From: Paulownia fortunei
Taxonomy: Eukaryota; Streptophyta; Magnoliopsida; Lamiales; Paulowniaceae
Assembly: GCA_019321725.1 (NCBI GenBank)
Contig: CM033109.1
Coordinates: 11,811,993 to 11,875,992, forward strand
DNA length: 64,000 nucleotides
Reading direction: 5' to 3'
Positions 46,736-58,190 of the stretch are shown piece after piece. Position 1 is the first letter of the stretch. The number at the start of each line of letters is the position of its first letter. The position numbers and the translations under genes are program-made. The notes beneath the pieces were generated by a model that saw nothing but the letters and a program-made list of their open reading frames with translations, was not told the DNA's origin and made no database searches.

Positions 46736-47994
46736 TAGGAAAGTCTTATATGCCTTATCTTGCTATACTTAACATTGAGGACAAAGTTAGTTCTAAGTTT
46801 GGGAGTGGATGTATGAGCTTCATTTGCTCTTGTTTGTTTATACCTTTTGGAAATTGATGAATGTTGTGCTTATGTATATGCTTGACTCTTGTGGTATTTT
46901 TTAACTTTTCTTGTAATTTTTTGACATATTGAGCACGTAACCTTGAACATATTTGGTTTTTCTGCTTGCTTAGAGAAATTTTATGTGAACTCGATACTTT
47001 TTTTGCAATCTCATATAATTCTAAAATTTGTTTGATTGTCACTCAAGGCGAAATCATAGGCTACATAACATTAAGGAAGTGATTTAGGCCACTTTTGGAT
47101 CATTTAAGCCTTTCGAAGCATCCTGTTTTTGATGTATAATCTCTAGTGTCTCCTGTTGAACCTATTGAGCCATTTTCTTTGTCACCCTACAAATCAACCT
47201 CAGCTAAAGAATTGAAATAAACTATTTATCATACATATTACCCCACATTCAACTCATGGCTATTCTTGTAACTTCATTTTGAGCATTGAAATTTGTTTGA
47301 AAAAAAAAAGAGGTGGTGATTTGTACAAAACTCAAAAAAAAAAATTTATAAAGAAAGATGACAAAATAGTGCAACACCTATTGTTCATAAAAACAAATAA
47401 GTTGGGGAGTGTAGCATTTCAAACAAAATGTGAAAAAAATGGAGTTTAATGAATAAAGTGGTGTGATCAATCAAGAGATTAAAGGTTCTTGAAGGTCTGA
47501 CGCGAAGAAGTGATTGTGCTCATCAACGGTCTAGAATAATTATGTGTTATGAGTAATTTGAGTCACTATATTGTCTTTTATCCTACCATTACCCTAGCCA
47601 CATGTTATAAGTTTTTGAAGTCCTAATGATCTTTGATGTTGTGTTAGTTTACATTAGTGGAGAGTGACATGAAAAACAAGCTTATAGAGCTAAAAATCAC
47701 ATAAATAAAAGATCAATTATTTGGTTGTGAGTTTGCATAAATCAATTTGAGTGGCAAAGAGTTAGATGTAAGAGGCTAAACACACATACACTCAAAGGAT
47801 TTAAATATGGGTGAATTTGGCACTTGAGTTGAAATCGTGCATTTTGATAATATTTTGAGATTTCCTTGAGTTATAAACTCATAATGATTTTTTAGGCCCA
47901 TTTGGTTAGTAGGTTTGATTATTACTTGTTATTTTACTTATTTTATTTCTTTCTTTTGCTCGAGGACTAGTAAAATGTTAAGTTTAGGGGTATT
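46736..47994 (+). other. C1 3' noncoding region, second part, with polypurine tract
   Basis: It begins with CATTGAGGACAAAG and AGTTTGGGAGTGG (46773-46811) and ends with TTGCTCGAGGACTAG and AAGTTTAGGGGTATT (47957-47994), both familiar pieces of Athila/Tat 3' regions. The second is the likely tract that primes plus-strand DNA. No coding frame of note lies between. Confidence 0.65.
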
Positions 47995-48055
47995 TGATGA
48001 GTGGATTTTACTTTAATAAATATTTTATTTTATTGATTACTATAACTTTAAGGTT
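47995..48055 (+). repeat. C1 3' LTR, first 60 bp only
   Basis: It begins TGATGAGTGGATTTTAC directly after the polypurine tract. At about 48055 the sequence changes into LTR ends in the opposite orientation. Confidence 0.5.
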
Positions 48056-48204
48056 GCAAACACAAGTGTAGGTTGTGTCAAGTAATAAATTTATTGTGAG
48101 TCTGAGGTCGATCCGTAGGGAAGTTGTTTGAAGATTTCAAGATTATAATACTAAAAAAAAGATTGGTTTTATATGGTTTAGAATATATAAAGAAAATAAT
48201 GCTA
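48056..48204 (-). repeat. Short reversed LTR-end segment
   Basis: Read on the minus strand it ends TTCCCTACGGATCGACC, TTACTTGACACAACC, ACTTGTGTTTGCAAC. This is the style of an Athila-type LTR end and parallels the end of the C2 LTR just to its right. It may be a second, diverged LTR end or leader remnant. Confidence 0.35.
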
Positions 48205-49536
48205 TATGTTGCAAATTTTGTGAACGCAAGTGCGCATTATTGTTAATAAGTAATAAAGTAATAAATAAGTATTGTTCCCACGAGAATTGCCAAAATTATG
48301 TTAACTCTAATTTTATTTGAATAAACTCAAGAATGTGTTGATGATTATAAACTAAATCTAACTAAACTAAACTAATAATCAAAATCAATTAATAATGAAA
48401 TTCTATAACTTAAAAGCCTACGGTTATGATTTCATCATAATTATTCCAAATTGAATAATTTATCTCATTAACCTCAATTTATTTCTCCAGTGATAGTTGA
48501 AAATCCCTAAATTATCCACTAACCTTTCCCGAGGTATAACAAAAGTATCATCAATTGCTAACCTGCTATATTCCTATGTGAATTACAACAATCAACAATT
48601 CATTAAGTTTTATGAATCTCAAACAAGACTATACAAATCATGCAAGTATATTCTGATCTCACATGCAATTTATAGTTTTTTACATAGAGAACTAGATGCA
48701 TAAATCACATCCCGGGTCAATATGATTAGCAAATCATTCAATTAGTAGGCAAGTAATTGAAAGCATTAAGAACCATGTAGAAAATTCAACTTGAAAAATA
48801 AATCAAGAATTGATTTGACACAAATATTCAAAACATCCTAATTAGATTACATCACAACCCTAGAAAAAGAAATTAGTTCATGATGGTAAAAATGAAAGAC
48901 AAATTAACAATAGTCATATACATAATCACATAGAGAAAGTGGAAAAATAAAATAGAACTTGGATGATGATGAGTTTCCTCCATTATGATATCTTCTTTCT
49001 CAATCTTGGAATAAATCTCTTATCTTCTCCTTCTCTTCTTCTCTTCTTCCTTCTTTTTTCTTAGCTTGTTTTCTCTTCTCCCCTTCTCCTTCTCTTTTTC
49101 CTTCTTCTTTCTTAGCTTGTTATCTCTTCTCTTCCCCTCCCAAACTGATTTGGAGGCTCTTAAAATCCCTCAAAAATTAGATGAGAAATGCCCTAAACAG
49201 GGCAAATATCAATTTTGCCCTTACTTGTGTTTCTGGCAGTGCCTAGGAGCGAATTGGCAGCACCTAGGCACTGTAGCTACTGACACGGTTGATTTTTTTT
49301 TTTTTTTAAGAAATGTAAGATAAATGTAGATTTTAGTACATTCAAGTAACATTCTTTCTTCATTCTCAAGTCTGCAAAATAATATTAAAAATGATGATAA
49401 ATTCAAAAGAATTTTGAAAACTAATAAAAAAATTAATCAAATTGTATTAAATTAATGGGTGTAAGTTCTCATCAACTTCATCTTCATCCTCTCCTAGAAC
49501 AATGATGAATGTGTATTCATTAATTGATGGCATATC
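48205..49536 (-). repeat. C2 3' LTR
   Basis: On the minus strand it starts TGATATGCCATCAATTAATG after the polypurine tract and ends near AATTCTCGTGGGAACAATAC, TGCGCACTTGCG. It includes an inverted pair AGTGCCTAGG...CCTAGGCACT (49239-49270), a long CT-rich stretch with a duplicated CTTAGCTTGTT word (49022-49130), and a T run near 49292-49308. No matching 5' LTR is found next to the C2 gag. Confidence 0.6.
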
Positions 49537-49550
49537 ACTCCTTATTTTAC

Positions 49551-49566
49551 AAATCCTCCCCCAAAC
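49551..49566 (-). other. C2 polypurine tract
   Basis: The minus strand reads AAGTTTGGGGGAGGAT, a standard Athila/Tat tract, about 15 bp before the proposed LTR start. Confidence 0.7.
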
Positions 49567-50010
49567 TTAAGTTGGATCGTGAAATGAGAAACATAAAAAT
49601 TCATCAAACTAAAAGGAAAAAATGAATATTAAACAACTAAAAAAAACTACACAATAAAAATAAATAAAATGTAAAACACTTGGGTTGCCTCCTAAGAAGC
49701 GTTTAGTTTATAGTTTTCAGCCAGACTGTCTCTGGATCTCATCACCCTAGGTATGATAAAATGATCATAGACTCATTGAGGCTTCCTCCACCATCAGTGT
49801 ACCCTTTCAATCATCGCCAACTTACTTGGTGCACAAATTTCAAAGTTTCAAGGTCATCTTTGTTTGAAAATCCAAATTAATAGACTTTTAAAGGCTCAAA
49901 TTGTTGTTTTTTCTTGAGTAGTTACTTGGATACATTCATAAATAGCATTTGCACACAAATAACTATCAACTCCTCTTTGGTGCTTCATAGGCTTAAAGAT
50001 TTTGAATGAC
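49567..50010 (-). other. C2 noncoding region and remnant after protease
   Basis: Minus-strand order: FKIFKPMKHQRGVDSYLCAN (the usual protease tail) ending near 49905, then a short unreadable piece, then CAGTCTGGCTGAAAACTATAAAC, CGCTTCTTAGGAGGCAACCCAAG and the polypurine tract. The words after the coding part match those after integrase in C1 (44690-44735). The roughly 2.5 kb that should lie between are absent. Confidence 0.65.
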
Positions 50011-50436
50011 TTATTCATATTGAACTCTTAAGGTCAGTTGGCCTTTTTGCACATCAATAAGATTTTTTTCGATTGCTAAAAATGATCGACCAAGAATGAT
50101 TGGAATATCTTGGTCTTCTTCCATATCAAGAATAATAAAGTCTGCCGAGAAGATGAACTTGTCAACTTTTATCAACACGTCTTCTATGATTCCTCTCGGA
50201 TACTTGATTGACCTATTTGCTAATTGCAATAAGACAGTAGTAGGCTTAGCTTCTCCAAGCCTAAGTTTTCTAAAAATAGAGAGAGGTAACAAATTAATAC
50301 TTGCACCAAGATCCCATAAAGTTTTATCAAAACATAAATTTCCAATAGTGCAAGAAATTGTTAAACTCCCTGGATCTTTCAACTTGGGTGGTAACATTTT
50401 TTGTAAAATAGTGTTGCATTCCATAGTGAGTGCCAC
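50011..50436 (-). pseudogene. C2 protease
   Basis: A 141-residue open frame has LKDPGSLTISCTIGN, the active site WDLGASINLLPLSIFRKL, TVLLQLANRSIKYPRG, IIEDVLIKVDKFIFSADFIILDME and IPIILGRSFLAI. This is a complete Athila-type aspartic protease domain with its catalytic Asp and no stop inside. It is the best-kept protease in the window. It is called a pseudogene because gag upstream is broken and the rest of pol is missing. Confidence 0.88.
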
Positions 50437-51878
50437 CGTCTCATATTCTTTCAGCCTTCATTTGTTGGAGATGATCTTCTTTATAAATTTCACATAATTG
50501 GGCATTTGTTCCAAGGCATATTTCTTGTTTGGAGTTTCATCCGACTTCTCAACTACACTTTCCATTGTCAGCTTCTTTGGATTAATGACTTTTCTTTCAA
50601 GTTCCAACAACTACTTACTACTACGTAGAGTAATGACCTGCATATTCTCCTTTAGGTTTGGCTCAATGTTATAAGGCAATAACTCTTGAGGTCTTGTGCT
50701 CAGCATATTGGCAATTTGATCCATTTGAACCTCCAAATTTTGGATAGAAGTTGATTGATTATGAATGAAAAACTCTTATTTCTATAATGTAGTTTCTGTC
50801 TTTGCCATAACTTGTGCGATAACATCTTCTAGAGAAACTTTAAGTACCTGTTGAGATTTATTTGGAGGCTGAAAATTTGATGGTGGTTGTCTTACTGTGT
50901 TTTGTCCATTCATCCATGAAAAGGTTGGATGCTTGCGCCATCCTGGATTGTAGGTGTTAGAGTATAAATTGCTCTACCAGGTAGCATTCCCCACAAACTA
51001 TGCTTGTTCTGGTTGAGATGGGGTGAATGTGTTCCCAACTTGACACTTTGTACTTGGGTGAGGACCATTGTAAAAATTGCATACCACAATTGATGTGGGA
51101 ATTGGATTAGTAGTAAGAGAGCTAAGTTGTTGAGATAATATAGTAACTTGGGCAGTGAGAGCAGTAAGTGCGTCAACTTCATAAACTCTGAATGCTTTCT
51201 TTGGTGCAATTCTCTCCGAATGCCATTGATAAGCATTCACAATTATGGTTTCAAGAAGATCATATGCCTCCTCATGTGTTTTGCCCATAAGAGCTCCTCT
51301 AGCTACTGCATCAACTAAAGTTCTAGTTGAGTCACTCAAACCATTGTAGAATGTTGTCATTTGCAACCAATCCGGTATACCATGTTGTTGACACCTCCTT
51401 AATAGACCCTTGTATCTTTCCCAAGCCTTATACAAAAATTCCAAGTTATGTTGAGAAAAGGTAGTGATATCATTCCGCATCTTGGCTGTTTTAGCAGGTG
51501 GGAAAACTTAGCTAGAAAATTTTAAGCCAAGTGTGCCCAAGTAGTAATTGCCCCAACAAGTAGATAATTCAACCAAATTTTGGCCTTGTCTTGAAGTGAA
51601 AGTGGAAACAATCTCAATCTAATGGCATCATTAGTAACGTCGTTGTACTTGAACATATCACAAATTTTGAGAAAAGTAGCTATATGTGTATTGGGATCCT
51701 CATTGGCTAATCCACATAATTGATTAGCCTGAATCATTTGAATAATAGTCGATTCGACCTCAAAATTATTTGCTTGAATGATAGGGCGCTTGATTCTTGA
51801 GAGTGTATCAACAACCACACCCATAGCATAATCACGTAGTGCTCTACTATTCTCTGTATTTTCTCTTGTTTGTGCCAT
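50437..51878 (-). pseudogene. C2 gag
   Basis: The likely start is the ATG at 51876-51878 (MAQTRENTENSRALRDYAM). Motifs in order: PIIQANNFEVESTIIQMIQ, NEDPNTHIATFLKICDMFKY, DAIRLRLFPLSLQDKAKIWL (51522-51944), then LEFLYKAWERYKGLLRRCQQH, TFYNGLSDSTRTLVDAVARG and AYDLLETIIVNAYQW (50998-51480), with a VCNFYNGPHPSTKC knuckle-like piece. A stop or shift at 51481-51521 and others after 50998 break it. The motif set is that of Athila Gag. Confidence 0.87.
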
Positions 51879-51989
51879 GGTGCTTTGAGACTGTTTAGAA
51901 GCTTCTCTTTTCACATACGATAAACACCAAAAAATTTGAAACATAAAATAAAAGTAGAAGAAAGGAAAATAAATTAAAATTAAAATTAG

Positions 51990-52011
51990 AGTTACTTGGT
52001 ATCGCTATTAA
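51990..52011 (-). other. C2 probable primer binding site
   Basis: The minus strand TAGCGATACCAAGTAACTCT resembles the family pattern GGCGTTGCCGGGGAACTCT, with mostly G-to-A differences. It lies about 110 bp before gag, as expected. Confidence 0.4.
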
Positions 52012-53430
52012 CAAAACAAAACAATACACTTTTAAATGTTCATCACACTTAACCAGCTTATTACTAGTCCTTAGTAATTATAGCGTAATGAAATACAATA
52101 CAAATAAAAAAGAAACATGGCATGATGAGCTGAATTTAAAACAAAACCCGTAAAATAGTTAACAATCACAAACAATCATTTATCAAAGATCACAGATGCT
52201 ATAAAAAAATAATCATGCGTATGTGCACTAAGCCAAACTTTTATTCCACATACCAAGATACATATAACTGCAAAATTCATTATGAAAAAGTTTCAACTTT
52301 ATATCCTCACACATAACTGTTTGCCACTTAAGTTGGTAAGGTGTTCACTTCTAGAGTTGGAAAATAATTAAAACACTCAAGGAAATGGCTTAAATAAATT
52401 AGAACAAGCATTCAAACTAAAATTGAGCATAAGATAAGTAGTCACAAAATTTGAAATACATAGTCTTTCTTAGCAAAATATGCCTCGAAATTTTATTGGT
52501 TAACTTGAAAATGAAATGGTGATTTTTTTTGTTTTTTTATTTTTATTTTTGTTTTTGTTTTTGTTTCTGTTTTCTTTTTTGCAACATGACGCACATAATA
52601 ACTTACCTAATTCATTTCTCCATATGCAAGGTAGAAATAATTAAGCATCTCAAATTGCAACAAAATGATCAATTAAAGTCTAGAATGCTTGTTTTCTCAA
52701 ACTCTCCACTTATTCCCAAAAGATGTGTGAATATTAAAAAGTAAACACTTTAATATGGTCGGAATTTTTAGTTATAACTATGGCAACCAATCTTTCCACA
52801 AAGCTTAGGTTGTGCACAAGACTAATTAATTTTTTTTTTCAAGATAGTACCCTTAGACTCTAACAAAAATAGGATTGCAATTATATTTTGATAATTCTCA
52901 AAATTTCAGTTAAAAACTTCACAAACATGCCATGTTATGCAAAAAAGAAAAAAATGCGGGTGTGTCTCAAGAATGTCAAAAAGATTACCCTTTACTCTGG
53001 CCACCCTTACTTATAGTTTCAATGGACTTAAAAGAAAATATGCTTGAATTTTTTTGAAAAAAAAAATAGAAAAACACATTGAACACACAAAACTTGATAT
53101 CAACTATCCTCTCCCCCAATCTAATTGAGATATTATCCCCGATGTTGAAAATAGATAGAAAAATAGAGTTTAAAAGATATCACCTAAAATATGGCTTATT
53201 GAAAAAAAAATAAAGCGAAAACAACACAAAACACACACTATTAGTTGAAATCATAAAGGATAAATTTCACAAGCTGAGAGTCAAATTTATTTTGCATTTT
53301 CGACCACTGCCCCTTTTAGACCAATCCACACAAGCCAAGGTTGGATTTGGTTTTGGCACATATATTAGAAATTGATCAATCAGTTGGTTAGGTGTTGGGG
53401 CAGAAATGAAGATTCATCTTGCAGACTGTT
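52012..53430 (-). other. Athila-type 3' noncoding region of another element
   Basis: Minus-strand landmarks: AACATCGGGGATAATATCTC and TTAGATTGGGGGAGAGG (53105-53150), a TTGAGACACACCCGC piece, a run of A/C-rich words (52525-52580), then ACTAAGGACTAGTAATAAGC and TTAAGTGTGATGAACATTTAAAAG (52030-52080). These are the usual words before an Athila/Tat 3' LTR. Only about 30-40 bp separate the LTR start from the C2 primer site, so the LTR itself is almost gone. No coding region is recognised. Confidence 0.5.
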
Positions 53431-54409
53431 CATGAAATATTTTGCTAACCGCAAGTGAACGGTGTCAAGTTTTAATACAACGATGAGTTGAGTATCATAT
53501 CCATAGGGATTATAATAAAAAATTACATTAAGTACCATAGTTCAAATAGTCTTAATTTTATCTAGAAGATCGAATGATGATTGGAAAACAAAGTAAAGTA
53601 AGATAAAAATGCATAGATAAGAATGGAGTTTTTAGAAACAATATAACAAGCACCTTATGAACAAGATATTCTACAGGAATGACTCACCTAATTATCACCT
53701 ATGTTCTTCCTTCCAAAATATATCAATTCAAATCAACAATACATGTAAGTTAAGAATTCCTAAGCTCATCAATTCCCTCTCTCGAGTGCCAAATTAACTA
53801 TGAGTTCTAACATGAATTTTGATATCTCTATAAAAATTCAAGAATAAAACTCTACAAAAGTTCAATGAATTCCTCTTCTAAACTTCAAAGGTTTCATAAG
53901 CTTCTCAACTCTATGATTCCTAGGTTGTGTTATCCTATGATCATGTATAAAATTTCCTCTCTCGAGTGTCGAATCTCATACTTCAAACAATCTCAATTAG
54001 TGATCAATTAATCAAGATGAAATACTAAATAAGGTAACACAAACAAGATGAATAACTTGAACTAATATTATTTGGAATTCAAAACATAGGATCAAATAAG
54101 ATTACATCATCCTCTAGAAATAAATGTTTAGTTCACCATGGATGAATACAACTTCAAGAAATAAATAAGAAAGAACATGAAAATTGTTCACCAATTTGTG
54201 AAGTGGAAGGAATGGTTGAAGCTCTCCTTGTCTCCAAGAATAACTCCTTGTCTTCAATTGCAGAAAATAGAATGGGTCTTGTCTCCAAGCACCCAATGAC
54301 CTTCTTTGGTTCCAAGAAGCAATCCTCCCTCCCTTTTTAGTTGATGTTGATCTTGCCCTTTTAAGCTTCTCCCCAATGATTCTCTCTCCAAGAGTCTTCC
54401 AAAAGAAAT

Positions 54410-54530
54410 CCTGAAATCCTTCCACTTTTCTTGGCTTTTCTTCAAAAGAAACTTAAAAATCCTCCCACTTTTCTTGGCTTTTCAAAATAAACCTGAAATT
54501 CTTCCCCTTTTCTTGGCTTTTCTCCTTCTT
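54410..54530. repeat. Three imperfect tandem copies of about 50 bp
   Basis: The word CTTTTCTTGGCTTTTC occurs near 54425, 54470 and 54510, each preceded by AATCCTTCC or a variant. The frames that run through it (54114-54445) are not credible genes. Confidence 0.75.
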
Positions 54531-54683
54531 CTCTCCACCAATGTAGTGTATCCACTAGAGCATCATATGGGTAATGGTGTATAGGTGTATCTAATGTGTA
54601 TATCTAATAAAAATGCCAAAATTCATGATATGTTGCCACTTGTCGCCATAATAATGCATCAACGTCATTTTTGTTAGCAGGAT

Positions 54684-54781
54684 GGCACCTAGGCGCCCTA
54701 TTTTGGCACTTAGGCACCTTCCATTCTATTTTACCTACATCAGATGGTGCCTAGGCACCCTGTTTTTGGCGCCTAGGCGCC
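54684..54781. repeat. Cluster of CCTAGG-centred palindromes
   Basis: GGTGCCTAGGCACC (54746-54759) and GGCGCCTAGGCGCC (54768-54781) are each perfect 14-bp palindromes. GGCACCTAGGCGCC (54684-54697) is a mixed version and TGGCACTTAGGCACC (54704-54718) a decayed one. The C2 LTR has an inverted pair with the same core at 49239-49270. Confidence 0.85.
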
Positions 54782-54833
54782 GTTGCTGCTATTTTTCCCT
54801 GCTCCACTTCAGTACTCTTTACCACAATTAGAA

Positions 54834-55142
54834 TAGACTGAGTCTCTAAAGCAGCCGGACAGAGATTTGTTTATATACCATGCTTTGAGCTATTTTGTAT
54901 CATATTTTGAAAACTATATTTTGTTTTTAAATAAGCCGCTCTTTTATGGTTTTGTAAACAGATGTACTCAGTTTTGATATATGTATATTGTGTGTTTAAA
55001 ACAATTCAAACTCTTTCTCTTATAGCTAAAAATGAAAACTTTTATTAAAACCATAACTCTAGTAATGATGTAAACTTAACATTTATTGACTTAACTATAT
55101 CAGCTTGTTTAGGCTATGTAGTTGGGTTAAGGGGTGTTACAC
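54834..55142 (+). repeat. A-family LTR fragment, opposite orientation
   Basis: It is the reverse of the first 305 bp of the other A LTRs: GACTGAGTCTCTAAAGCAGCCGG...GGTTAAGGGGTGTTACA. It is the only A-type piece in the window on the plus strand. The right end is a complete LTR terminus. Confidence 0.85.
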
Positions 55143-55149
55143 CAAGTCT

Positions 55150-55880
55150 AATTGAAAGAGGCCCTTGGGAGAAGCCCCAGAGGTTGTTGAAAAAGAATAA
55201 AAACTCAAGAGTTTGGAATTCTTGGGAGACCCTAAATATCTTTAGAAGATGTGAAATGATAGAGTTGGAGATTTTTGGTTATACCAAAATATCTTCCAAC
55301 CAATCAAAAGGAGACCAAAAATTCTATGAATGGAAATTGAAATTTTTGAGTCCCCCATTTATACTTTGAGGGCTAAAAATTAGAGGATAATTTTAATCCT
55401 TAAATTTTCAGCCATAGTGATTATAGAGGAAGAAAAATTATTTTCTTCCTTCATCATTTTTCCACCAAAATTCCATTCTTTTATTTTAAATATTAATTCT
55501 TTTATCACAAGTTGATAAGTAGAATTAATATACTCTATACATATTCCATAAACTAGGTTAGAAAAGAAATCAGAATTGCTAGCAAAATTTTAGTTTGTGT
55601 TCTTTCTTAAAGTGTGGACAACTCTAGAGGGGAGATATATGGATCCCTGTGAACTGAATTCAAAAAAGGGGCTAGCAATTAATTATTGTAATCCTTATGA
55701 TAGTTAGAGTGCATAAAAGGTATAAATCAAAACTTTAATTTTTTTTTACAAAATTAGAAATTACGAGATCGTTAAAATCGCATCAAATCTAAGGTACTGT
55801 TGTAATTGTTATAGCATGATATTTTGATTTTTTTAATTTTTTGTTACGCATACCCAGGATCACGCTAAAAAAATATTCTC
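55150..55880 (-). repeat. Repeat F fragment in reverse
   Basis: It matches the first part of 45248-46735 in reverse, for example AATCAAAAGGAGACC, ACGAGATCGTTAAAATCGCATC, TTACGCATACCCAGGATCAC. A stretch at 55590-55680 with CTCTAGAGGGGAG and GGATCCCTGTG has no match in the other copy. Confidence 0.5.
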
Positions 55881-56381
55881 CTTAACTGGCACCGTGACGT
55901 AGACTTCTGGATTCGCAGCGCCTGACAGGTCTAGATTACAGTCTTCAGCCTTTTTCAATTGATTTTTGAACTTTTTATAGGATGAACTAACTTTTTTTGT
56001 CTACATAAGAATTATAGTCCTATTTGTTACTTTCTCTATTTGTTTGAATCAACTCAATATTATATTTTTGAAAAAATTTATACCAAAAATATGAAGGCTA
56101 CCACATTAGGAAGTTTCAGTCCACTGCTAACTCTTTAACCCATTTTTCCATCTTTCAACTCCATTTCTTCAATTCTTGAACCTGCACAATAAATATCAAA
56201 AGATAAGATACAATTTCATTATTTACGAGATAAAACATTCGAATTTTTAACATTCAAATTATGAGCTTATCATCCTATAAATTTAAGTCAGAAAAAGTAA
56301 AGTGACATGAATTTGTGTTGTTTATCTCCATAATTTAAGTCATAAAAACTCCATTTTGTTTTCAAGATGCATTTCAAGGTG
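55881..56381. other. Unassigned stretch
   Basis: It begins with CTGGCACCGTGACGTAGAC and GCAGCGCCTGAC, which look like Athila/Tat LTR words, and then becomes AT-rich without recognisable features. Confidence 0.35.
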
Positions 56382-56632
56382 GGAAAAAAGGCAAAATTTG
56401 TCTTCTAAGTTGGCCTACATAGACATTTGGTCCTATAAGTTAGCACGATTTTGATTTCAGGACACTAACTTTTCAAAATTAACACATTTAGTCCTATTTT
56501 TACCAATAAATATAATTTTAACTAGAAATTACTAAAATGGCATAAAAGACTATCAAAATTTGCTGACATAAACTATAATTTGGGGATTTTTAGATTGGAA
56601 GGAAAAACTACATGATGTGGCAATATCGTGGA
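56382..56632 (+). repeat. Left terminal inverted repeat
   Basis: Pairs with 59035-59289. Shared blocks in order: TCTAAGTTGG, AGACATTTG, GACACATTTAGTC (left copy AACACATTTAGTC), TTTGCTGACAT, TATAATTTGGGGATTT and GATGTGGCA. Confidence 0.8.
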
Positions 56633-58190
56633 CAAAAAAGGGAGGAAAATAAACAACGTATGTGGAATTTCCAAGTGAAAAACTTTCAGATGCGGCAGTC
56701 TTTATATTTTTGGCATAACTTTCTCCACAAATATAATATTGAGCTAATTAAAGAAAATAGAAGAGGGGGAGCTTCATTGGGAATTGAAGATTTTGAAGAA
56801 AAAATGAAGAATCACTTAGTGGTTGCAATCTTCTACTTTAATTTCTTCTTTTATTTTGTTTAGTTTGAGAAATTTGTAAAAATCATGATGGTGGGAAACA
56901 CTTGGTGCTTTCTTAATTTCAATATAAAAAAAAATCATTCTTGTCAATGGTTGAAAAGCAATTTTGATGGAGTTATGAGTTGATGCTTGTATTGTAATTG
57001 GAATGTTATTTATATTGTGATGAGCATATGCTATGTTTTTTATTGCTTCTTGACACATTTAGTCCTATTTTTACCAAAAAAATTAATTTTGACCAGAAAT
57101 TACTAAAATGGCATAAAAGACTACCAAAATTTGCTGACATGAACTATAATTTGGGGATTTTTGGATTTGAAGGAAAAACTACATGATGTGGCAATATCGT
57201 GGACAAAAAATGGAGGAAAATAAACAACGTATGTGGAATTTCCAAGTGGAAAACTTTTAGATGCGGCAGTCTTCATATTTTTGGCATAACTTTCTCCACA
57301 AATGTAATATTGAGCTAATTAAAGAAAATAGAAGAGGGGGAGGTTCATTGGGAATTGAAGATTTTGAAGAAAAAATGAAGAATCACTTAGTGGTTGCAAT
57401 CTTCTACTTTAATTTCTTCTTTCATTTTGTTTAGTTTGAGAAATTTGTAAGAATCATGATGGTAGGAGACACTTGGTGCTTTCTTAATTTCAATATAAAA
57501 AAAATCATTCTTGTCAATACTTGAAAAGTAATTTTGATGGAGTTATGAGTTGATGCTTGTATTGTGATTGGAATGTTGTTTATATTGTGATGAGCATATG
57601 CTATGTTTTTTATTGCTTCTTGACACATTTAGTCCTATTTTTACCAAAAAAATTAATTTTGACCAGAAATTACTAAAATGGCATAAAAGACTACCAAAAT
57701 TTGCTGACATGAACTATAATTTGGGGATTTTTGGATTTGAAGGAAAAACTACATGAAGTGGCAATAACGTGGACAAAAAAGGGAGGAAAATAAAAAACAT
57801 ATGTGGAATTTCGAAGTAGAAAACTTTCAAATGCGGCAGTCTTCATATTTTTGGCATAACTTTCTCCACAAATGTAATATTGAGCTAATTAAAGAAGATA
57901 GAAGAGAAGGAGCTTTATTGGACATTGAAGATTTTGAAGAAAAAATGAAAAATCACTTAGTGGTTGTAATCTTCTACTTTAATTTCTTCTTTCATTTTGT
58001 TTAGTTTGAGAAATTTGTAAGAATCATGATGTGGGAAGCACTTGGTGCTTGCTTACTTTCAATATAAACAAAATCATTCTTGTCAAGGATTGGAAAGCTA
58101 TTTCTATGGAGTTATGAGTTGATGCTTGTATTGTGATTGAAATGTTGTTTCTATTGTGATAAGCATATGCTATGTTTTATAATGCTTCTT
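56482..58190 (+). repeat. Three 570-bp tandem units
   Basis: Units run 56482-57051, 57052-57621 and 57622-58190 or so, each starting ACACATTTAGTCC. The first 150 bp of each is the inner part of the left inverted repeat. The rest carries AAACAACGTATGTGGAATTT and GAAGATTTTGAAGAAAAAATG. The repeats give parallel short open frames (56612-56863, 57801-58004), which are interrupted in the middle unit and are not taken as genes. Confidence 0.9.

Larger units (their letters stand above)
39337..48055 (+). mobile_element. C1: Athila/Tat-type Ty3/gypsy element body
   Basis: The order is primer site, gag, protease, RT, RNase H, integrase, long 3' noncoding region, polypurine tract and the start of a 3' LTR. 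Repeat F is inserted in the noncoding region. No domain is open throughout. It is probably the host into whose 5' LTR the family E block, and perhaps array 2, inserted. Confidence 0.78.
48205..52011 (-). mobile_element. C2: Athila-type element with gag and protease only
   Basis: On the minus strand: probable primer site, gag, protease, then directly the post-integrase noncoding region and 3' LTR. RT, RNase H and integrase are missing as a block. This could be a non-autonomous element that relied on a full relative, or the result of one internal deletion. Confidence 0.7.
53445..54830 (-). repeat. Family B (Athila-like) LTR in reverse
   Basis: Its end on the minus strand, AAACTTGACACCGTTCACTTGCGG then TTAGCAAAATATTTCATG, matches those at 1-335 and 16114-17080. 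It holds a three-fold repeat (about 54410-54530) and palindromes near its start (54684-54781). The outer boundary near 54830 abuts an A-type LTR fragment. Confidence 0.68.

Noticed and set aside
54114..54445. Overlapping minus-strand frames of 103 and 63 codons
   Set aside because: They cross a tandem repeat in an LTR and have Arg/Lys/Ser-rich low-complexity content.
56482..58190. CRISPR-like or satellite array
   Set aside because: Units are 570 bp with no spacers, and they include the inverted-repeat arm of the surrounding element.
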